64,000 nucleotides of DNA from Saururus chinensis (lineage: Eukaryota; Streptophyta; Magnoliopsida; Piperales; Saururaceae), in NCBI GenBank assembly GCA_035235625.1, contig CP141141.1, positions 9,669,968 to 9,733,967 of the forward strand. Reading direction: 5' to 3'. This document shows, in pieces, positions 57,451 to 64,000 of this stretch. Both the position numbers and the translations under genes were made by a program. The notes under the pieces are model-generated. The model was not told where the DNA came from. It saw nothing but the letters and a program-made list of their open reading frames with translations, and searched no databases. The stretch's first letter is position 1. Each line of letters opens with the position of its first letter.

Positions 57451-59439
57451 TAGATTATTGTCAGACAAAACATGTCAGATAAAGGGGGTGGGTGGTGTTG
57501 AAAACCCACCTGCTCCTTGAGTTTTATGGGTAGCACGATCATCTGGCACATGTGTTGCAACATGCGCTGAGTACATACTATCGGTAAAATACAAAAGAGG
57601 AGGTAGTAAAGATGGGAAATTCAAATAACAAGACACATTTAATTTGCCACAAATTTTTTGCCGAGTGATTAATATTCCTCAGCTACTGCTGTTGATTTTG
57701 ATTAAGATTATTATTAAATTAAATTTACAAAAGTACAATTGAAATGTCTAATCGAAAATATGTTTCGACAAGAGAGCGTCATCTCAACGTGGATATACCA
57801 TATGGAGGATGAATGGTGCCTATAAAACAAACAAAAATTGTCCATCAAAAAACAGTGTTCTAAGCATTTATAATTGTTTCAAGGCACGCGCATAGATTCC
57901 AAATTTCTTCCAACAAATTTTCCCACTATCTTAATTATTGATTAAGATTCCCGGCATGATTAGCTGATCCAAAGCCAAGCATTGAGTCCCAAGCAATAAT
58001 GAACACTCCATTGACCTGTCCAAGCACAGATCTCTCACAACTTAACTCCATCCACCAAGTCGACATCATGGGATCTTCAAAGAGATGTGATGATGCATCA
58101 GAATACAGTTGAGGAAGTGATTATTTTGGGAGGAAATTGGTCCATTCTTAGTAAAATATGTTGAGAAAAGGATATTTTTTTTATTAAATCAAAATCATGG
58201 GTGTACGTTGTGACACATGACTTCAAAAAGGAAGTGTGATGATTGATGAATTCTCTTTTCTTTTGTCAGAAAAAGAGCAGAAGGGTGCATACTTGATGAA
58301 TTCAACATACAGTAAAATTGACCACTTTCGTCCCATATTCTATTTGCATCATATGGTCATGTTTAAGCTTTCGAAATTAGTAAAAAACAATTAAGTCAAT
58401 CTACCCCCAGCATGGTTATCCAGGTGAACCAGGAACCACTTTAAGGGTTTTACAGCAGCCAAAAGCTCACCTTAATCAAGAGTCTGAGGAGGGATCTATG
58501 CTGCTCATATGCAATTGAATATGTCCCCTATGACCAATACACAAACACGCACTTCTGAACTGTAAATAAATGAGAGCATGGCCCCATTGAAATTCACCAA
58601 GTTGGTTACTGAAATCCTTTCACTTGAATGAGAGCCCTGTAAATGATGGAGGAGTAATTAAAGGGAATATCTCAATGCTAAAATGAATTGAAATTGGAAG
58701 AAGGATTATCAGATCTCCCCTAAGCATGGAAACAATGAGTATCATAGTTCATATAGACAAGGCTAAATGAAGGCTGTCATCCAGTCCCTTGGGTTCCTGA
58801 AAGAAGAGGACCACATGGTGAGGCAGTCAAACACTTACAGACGGATATGTCTATATGTAGATGAAGAAGTGCGAGGAATTGAAGTCATGAAGGGCGTGAG
58901 GAGAGACTGAGCTTGGAGGAGGGGGGTAAAAGAGGAATGCAAAAATAAAGATTACCTCGGAACTAAGTACAGATTTCCATAATATAAGGGGTTATGTGCT
59001 TTTTCACTTTACCTCATGGGGTAAGTGCTATTTATCCTAAAAAAGACAAGAAAAAGCCAAGAAAAAAAATGCAAAAAGAATGATCTTGATGTGATTATTA
59101 ATGTGATGGAAGAAAGTCATCGTTACGGTTGCTTTTTAGAAACATTTGTCCTTCATAAGCAAACTTTCTAGATTTTCTCTTAAGAGATGAAGAGTTTAAA
59201 ATAATTAAATATTCACTAGTAATCATTTAAAACATGACCTCGGCTACATAATATTCCTTAAAATTTACCGAATGTCCTCGAAATGACTGCCCACATGGAA
59301 ATTCACACATAAGAGGAAGGAAATGTCTAAAGCACATCTCCCATCTTTTTGTCCTTTTCAATCCACCACCGCCTTCCCTACGTTATTGCCTGCGGCACCA
59401 ACATAGGATGCGACTTGGAGGTTTTGACATATTTAATAG
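57451..59439. other. Spacer without recognised genes
   Basis: Mixed AT-rich sequence on both strands with no ORF above 60 codons. 58000-59000 is less AT-rich and could hold a non-coding transcript or UTR of an unseen gene, but nothing specific supports this. Confidence 0.45.
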
Positions 59440-59529
59440 TAAAATAAATTAGGTTCGGGTTTAAATATTGACCCAAGTTAGATTTGAATTTTACTTAACC
59501 CGACCTAACTTGACCCGGTATCTACTATT

Positions 59530-59990
59530 TTTCACTCGATTGTCCTAAATTTTTCCCCGATCCAGCAATCCCATTCGGCTATCCCATTTCACTTTAGAGT
59601 CGACCAGTTCGCCACCTTGCCGAACTGTTTTCCCCAATCCGGTGATCCCATTCGGCTATTCCCGTTTTACTTTATAGTCGACCAGTCTGCCATCGTGCCC
59701 TAATTTTTTCCCCAATCCAGCTATCCCATTCGGCCACCGTTTCACTTCACAATCGACCAGCCCACCGCCGTGCCCTCATTTTTCCCCAATCTAATGGTCT
59801 CATTCGGTCATTCCCTTTTCACTTCATAGTCGACCAATCCGCCACCGTGCCCTAATTTTTTCCCCAATTCAGCGATCTCATTTGGCCATTCCCATTGCAC
59901 TTCATAGTCGACCAATCTGGCATCGTGCCCTAATATTTTCCCTGATCCCATTCCCATTTCACGTCACAGTCAATGAATCGACCAGTCCGC
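59530..59990 (+). repeat. Tandem ~80-bp units
   Basis: Five to six units each contain 'ttttccccaatccagc', 'atcccattcggc', 'tttcacttcatagtcgacc' and 'ccgccaccgtgccctaa'. Unit starts are near 59548, 59625, 59705, 59780, 59855 and 59935. No coding frame is conserved across units. Confidence 0.8.
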
Positions 59991-60004
59991 CACTATAGAG
60001 CTCA

Positions 60005-60200
60005 TTGAGACGTCTTCTCCATTTCATTGGTCTGTGGCCTCCAGAGCTCGTCGGACATCTTCTCCATTTCGTCGGTCTGCGGCCTCCAAAGTTCATCGAA
60101 ACATCTTCTCCATTTTGCTGGTGCCTCTTCTCCATCTCGCCAGCATCTCCTCTCTGGCGCCTCCTCTCCATTTTGCAGTCGTCCAAAAGCTCTTCATTTC
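60005..60200 (+). repeat. Tandem ~50-bp units
   Basis: Units contain 'catcttctccatttcgtcgg', 'tctgcggcctccaaagttc' and shorter 'gcgcctcctctccat' variants. They follow directly after the ~80-bp array. Reading frames here (60005-60280 plus, 59959-60186 minus) arise from the repeats. Confidence 0.7.
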
Positions 60201-61339
60201 GCTGTAGACCAAAAGCTCTGCACCTACTCTATGAAACCTACGCTGTGAGTTCTCCATTCTGTGATTTGCTCAAGATATAATGCTAGTTTGGATGGATTGT
60301 GGATTTGAAGTGCTGCAACTGTGTTTTGGTTAAAGGAGGCAAAAAAAAAATTTGGTGGATTTTTTGATACTCTATTATTTTGTGTTTTTTGTTGTATTTG
60401 TGTTGTTTTTGATGATTATGGATAGTTGGTAGTGTGGAATTTGTGAATCATTTTCAATGGTCTGTAGGTGTGTTTAGTGGTTTTATATGAGTGACCGGGG
60501 CAAAAAATATTGTGCAGATGGCAGCGGGGTCCCTTGGTGTAAGGTCTACGTGTTGATTAATAACTCGCATCGTTCAGGATTTTTTTCCTTTCAAAATTTT
60601 AAACATAATATTTAAATTTTGTTTGTTCATCTATGTTATAAAAAATTGGATTTTTTAGTGAAATTAGGTTGGCAAGGAGTTTCAGTATTAGGGGAACTGC
60701 TCTTGTTCAAAATTGTTGATTGTTTCTGCTTTCTATGTTCTATTTGGTACATTATAACATGTTTAGCTTCAAATTTGTGCCTAGGGTGGTAAATTATTCA
60801 GGTTGGGTCAGGTCGAGTTATAGTGTTTGCGGGTTTACATGTTATTCGGGTCGGGTTCGGGTTTTAAATTTACGATTAGGAGTCAGTTTTGGTATAAATT
60901 TTTTAACCCGTGATGGATTTGGTATAGGGTTTAGGTTTTGATTTTTTAAATGGTATCAGAGTCGGGTTTACCAAAACATGAACTGAACCCAACTTGGTGG
61001 CATCACTAAACATCAGCACCAGGCACCAGCTTTGCCTCTTGAACCACAGGCTTTGTCCACAACTCCAGAAACCACAGTCTATAATTGAAAAATCTAAGAA
61101 AAAAAGAGAAAAAAGGGAGAGAAGAAATATAGGAAGAACAAAATAATTAACTAGACTAATTACTGAATTTTTATTCATTGATTAGTATATAGTTGTGCAC
61201 TATATATATTTTATAAAATAATTATAAATTAATCCTACTAGCATAAGAAAAAATAATCTTAGTCTAATTATGAGTTGCAATTAAATCAAAATAGCAAATC
61301 TTATTTAATCTAACAAAGCTGAAGTATAATTCCAATCTA
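60201..61339. other. Spacer; possible hAT-like end
   Basis: 60783-60880 begins tagggtggtaaattattc and is followed by 'gggtcaggtcgagtt' and 'cgggtcgggttcgggtttt', the pattern of plant hAT termini (TAGGGGTGGCAAA, then GGGTCGGGT). A mirror set of acccgac motifs lies at 59450-59520. Ends and target duplication were not found, so I do not call an element. Confidence 0.35.
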
Positions 61340-61440
61340 ATAGGGGTGGAACATGTCATTCCACTACAGCTTCTGCTAAGCTTTGTCCTCAAGGCCGAGA
61401 AGTGTCAATACTCTCGTTGACTTACAAATGGCAAGTGCTA
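61340..61440 (-). mobile_element. Gypsy 3' coding-end remnant
   Basis: A short minus-strand stretch ends in LGLEDKA, which resembles the end of Gypsy integrase/chromodomain frames (LEDK...). It lies on the far side of the solo LTR from the gag/protease relic, on the same strand, with the middle of pol absent. Too short for certainty. Confidence 0.4.
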
Positions 61441-62750
61441 TGTTATGACCCGGATTTTTGAAAGTTTTTAAATAACATGAACGGTAGGTCACGAGAAAAT
61501 GTTTTTTTAAACCGGGCCGAATGGATCAAGTCACCCGGACCGGCTAGAAACTAAACCCGACAACCCGCTACATGGGTAGTCCTCTTTGCAGCTAGCCAAA
61601 GGCTCGGCCTCTGGCGGCGGCGACGCTATGCGGCGTGGTTTCAGTGAAATTGGATCGTCGCCTAGCAGCAATTCCGACTAGCCCAACCCTGTTGTCGTTC
61701 GATGGCCGGTCGGGGCAGAAAAGGGGCTTTTTTTCCTCACTAAGAGGTTTAGTGTATATTGAGGGTACACCTTAAACTCTCATTCAGAATTTTCCTAATT
61801 TTAATATCAATTCATAGGCTCCTGAAATGGAGCCCACTAAGTGGGGTAAGTGAATATTATATAATAATTTAATTATAAGGGGTAAAATAGTTATTTTCAC
61901 ATACTTTGAGATTTTTCCCCAACTTGACACTCAGGACACTCCTACCCCTCTGTAGATACATTAACAATTTTTTATAATTTTTTGGACACTTATACCCCCT
62001 GAACTGGACCTGCTTCACTTCCCTTCCCTTTTTTTCTTTCTAGTTAATAGCATTCGCCACCGGTGGCAAGGCTAGTGTGCCCTCCCGAAATGGGTCCAAC
62101 GACTAGTGGTTGGCCGGTGGCCGGCCGATGTTGGATAATAGAAACAAAATTATATGAACAGTGATTGCAGAAATCACTGTTCATATAAATTACAAATACA
62201 ATTTATATTTTAATTTACTTAATGAAATATATGTTAATCTCAACTCTAAATCCTACCTTAATGGCCGAGTTGTTATTGGTCTACCGCCACTAGAACCTCG
62301 CCAGAGTCTTGCCAGAAAATTCCAACGACTACTCCTCCTCCTTCCCTTAATGGGCAAAGCTAACCCCCCCTTCCATTAGTCCTAATTAGCCTTTTTATAG
62401 GTATAGGGATTAGGGTTCCTAATCCTCTTAGAAGTTGGGATAAATAGGCTACTTGGGCCATTTTTTATTAATTTTCGTCACCATAATTAATCGGGCCCAT
62501 AAAGTAACCTAAACAACCAATTTACAAGTCCAATTGTGCACTATATTCAACTTCAAACAATTGTATCTCTCTCATACGAACTTTGATTCACACATTTTTA
62601 GTGGTGTTTCGAAGCTATTTCTATTTACTTTCCATCTTTAACTACAAATTCCAACTAATGAATAAGTTATTCTCACAATAAGGTCAAGGGGTCCAACACC
62701 CTAATTTCCATGTGGTCGACTTCGGGAATTTAGAATTCCCAAATGTCACA
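61441..62750 (-). mobile_element. Solo LTR, family A (short form)
   Basis: On the minus strand it starts TGTGACATTTGGGAATTC and ends AAAAATCCGGGTCATAACA, 1310 bp. A perfect 5-bp duplication, TGCTA, flanks it (61436-61440 and 62751-62755). It shares both ends, the 'gcttcgaaac-cc-cta' segment, the TATA region (near 62390) and the cagtgatt-aatcactg hairpin (62159-62180) with 37434-40820, but is about 2 kb shorter. No internal region. It sits inside an older Gypsy relic. Confidence 0.88.
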
Positions 62751-64000
62751 TGCTACATGTATCGATAAGAACCATGACACGATGTTTCTCCATTTGTCCA
62801 TTGATATGCTCAGTGTTAGTAGCATTATCACCTTCATAGGCATGAAAGGACAAATATGGGTCAATATCATTGACCAAGGTGGCTAGGGCAGGGTTAAACT
62901 CAGCCACAGGGTTTGAAAAATTCATTGGGTCAAACACATCGTCAACCACATAAGCTTAAAGGGCTTGCAACAATGGCCAAAGGCATACTTTTTATCACAA
63001 TTATAATATAAGCTCTTTGAGCGGCGAGCCCCCATTTTAGCCTGGGATAACCTTTTAAGAGGAATCGTAGTGGGTGAAGTAGGAGGTGTTCTCCCATAGT
63101 AGTGAGTGGACCAATAGCAGAAGAAGATTGCAAGGCTCGTAGAACACGGTATTGATGCTGAAGTTTCTTTTAACACATATTGACAAATTGTCTCCATCAA
63201 GGTATGAACCTTGAGAATGCGCACTGAAGCTTGCAAGTTGGATCGCAACCTACTAAGGAAAGTGATGATCAAAGCACCTTCTAGCCATTTGGAAACTCAA
63301 TTAGACAACTTTTTAAACTCATCCTGATAAGCTTCGACAGTAGTAGTCTAGTGAACACAGGAAAAATAAATATTATAATATTCATAATGAGTCGGTCTAA
63401 AACAAATAAGGGGATCTCGTTCCAAGTCATTTTATGTAGCATGTGGAGTATGAGAAAGAAAATGCTTAAGCCATTGCAATGCACGACTTTCCATGTAAAA
63501 TAAAATAAAATCAATATGCTCATGAACTGAATTCCAGTGAAAGTAAAAAAATTATCAAGCGCAGGATACCCATTTCTCTGGTTCATCATATTTAAAAATA
63601 AAAAAAGTGAATTAAACTAAACGGACTTGGACAATGCCTACATAGTTAGAGTCACTAACATCATAACCAGGTGGACGTCCATGGAGTCAGGGATTGCCAT
63701 TGAAGGACAACCGCCACATTCGTGGTAATCACGATCAATATGAAAGGCTTTGCCTTGATCATACGAAGCGTCCATATAATGATAAGTAAGTATTGAGAAA
63801 AAAAACTAGGGCAACCTAGCCTGATAGGGCCCGTGGGGATGAGCAATTGAATGGCATGAAAGTGCACAAGAGCGCCGTGGTGGATCCTCGTGCGGAAGAA
63901 GCGGTGGGCCACTGGCAGAGATCGAGGCGGGTAAAAGGGGTCTAGAACGGGACCCGCATAATGAACTGCCTGCCAAGAAGGAATGGTTCGAGTAGGGAAT
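62751..64000 (-). mobile_element. Ty3/Gypsy gag to protease relic
   Basis: Minus-strand frames show, in order, a Gag stretch with ESRALQWLKHFLSHTPHATQ (about 63500-63430), a short segment with FLSRLRSNLQASVRILKV (63260-63200), RLSQAKMGARRSKSLYYNCD, then KKYAFGHCC, the Gypsy zinc-knuckle region (about 63040-62960), and GQMEKHRVMVLIDTCSM, the start of the aspartic protease (62805-62755). The 5' end runs off the window. It is broken, with several interruptions, and old; the later solo LTR lies directly after the protease start. Confidence 0.75.

Noticed and set aside
60005-60280. 91-codon plus-strand frame
   Set aside because: It is produced by the ~50-bp tandem units; no conserved composition across frames.
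1-64000. tRNA, rRNA or known miRNA genes
   Set aside because: No cloverleaf with A/B boxes, rRNA signature or familiar miRNA sequence was noticed on reading; a covariance-model scan would be decisive.

Overview
This is nuclear DNA of a flowering plant. The evidence is spliced host genes with GT-AG introns, a plant-only small-peptide gene (RTFL/DVL), a plant mobile domain (PMD) gene, RTE-type LINEs with simple-repeat tails, Stowaway MITEs, a CACTA element and many long Ty3/Gypsy-type LTRs. Introns of up to 8 kb and heavy nesting of repeats suggest a large, repeat-rich genome that is probably not a grass. The species cannot be named from this window.

Only two host genes can be supported. The first is a seven-exon gene for the ESCRT-II subunit SNF8/VPS22 (11119-26091, plus). 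It looks intact, and its two largest introns hold RTE LINE relics in opposite orientations and a long near-perfect inverted repeat. The second is an intronless 56-codon RTFL/DVL (ROTUNDIFOLIA4-like) peptide gene at 55292-55462 (plus). All other sequence is mobile-element DNA, relics or anonymous spacer.

Layout. 1-4635: 3' part and 3' LTR of a Gypsy-like element with two tandem-repeat blocks before the LTR. 4636-5515: fragment of a Mutator-like (MULE) transposase. About 5510-10720: a MULE carrying a transposase derivative without its catalytic domain and a PMD gene, ending beside the SNF8 promoter. 11119-26091: SNF8. 26447-33537: a second MULE of the same repeat family, split by a nested LTR composite that itself holds a solo LTR. 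33592-36474: a Stowaway MITE, a hAT-like element and spacer. 36475 to about 48490: a CACTA-type element made of TTAGCGACG subterminal repeats and a G-rich minisatellite. It was invaded by solo LTRs, one nested in another, and by a fold-back MULE carrying two inverted copies of an ATG18-type autophagy gene fragment. 48500-54500: LTR fragment, Copia-type gag relic, spacer and a MITE. 55-57.5 kb: the DVL gene, a fold-back element, a Stowaway and a CCGATA-rich element. 57.5-61.4 kb: spacer and tandem repeats. 61441-64000: a solo LTR with perfect target duplication sitting in a Gypsy gag/protease relic.

The two host genes are not functionally linked. The most notable structures are the fold-back MULE with mirrored ATG18 pieces (46532-48097), the PMD-bearing MULE with its shortened transposase gene (5.5-10.7 kb), and two unexplained long hairpins (18432-18632 and 55791-56120). 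All calls come from reading the sequence by eye; no database search was run.
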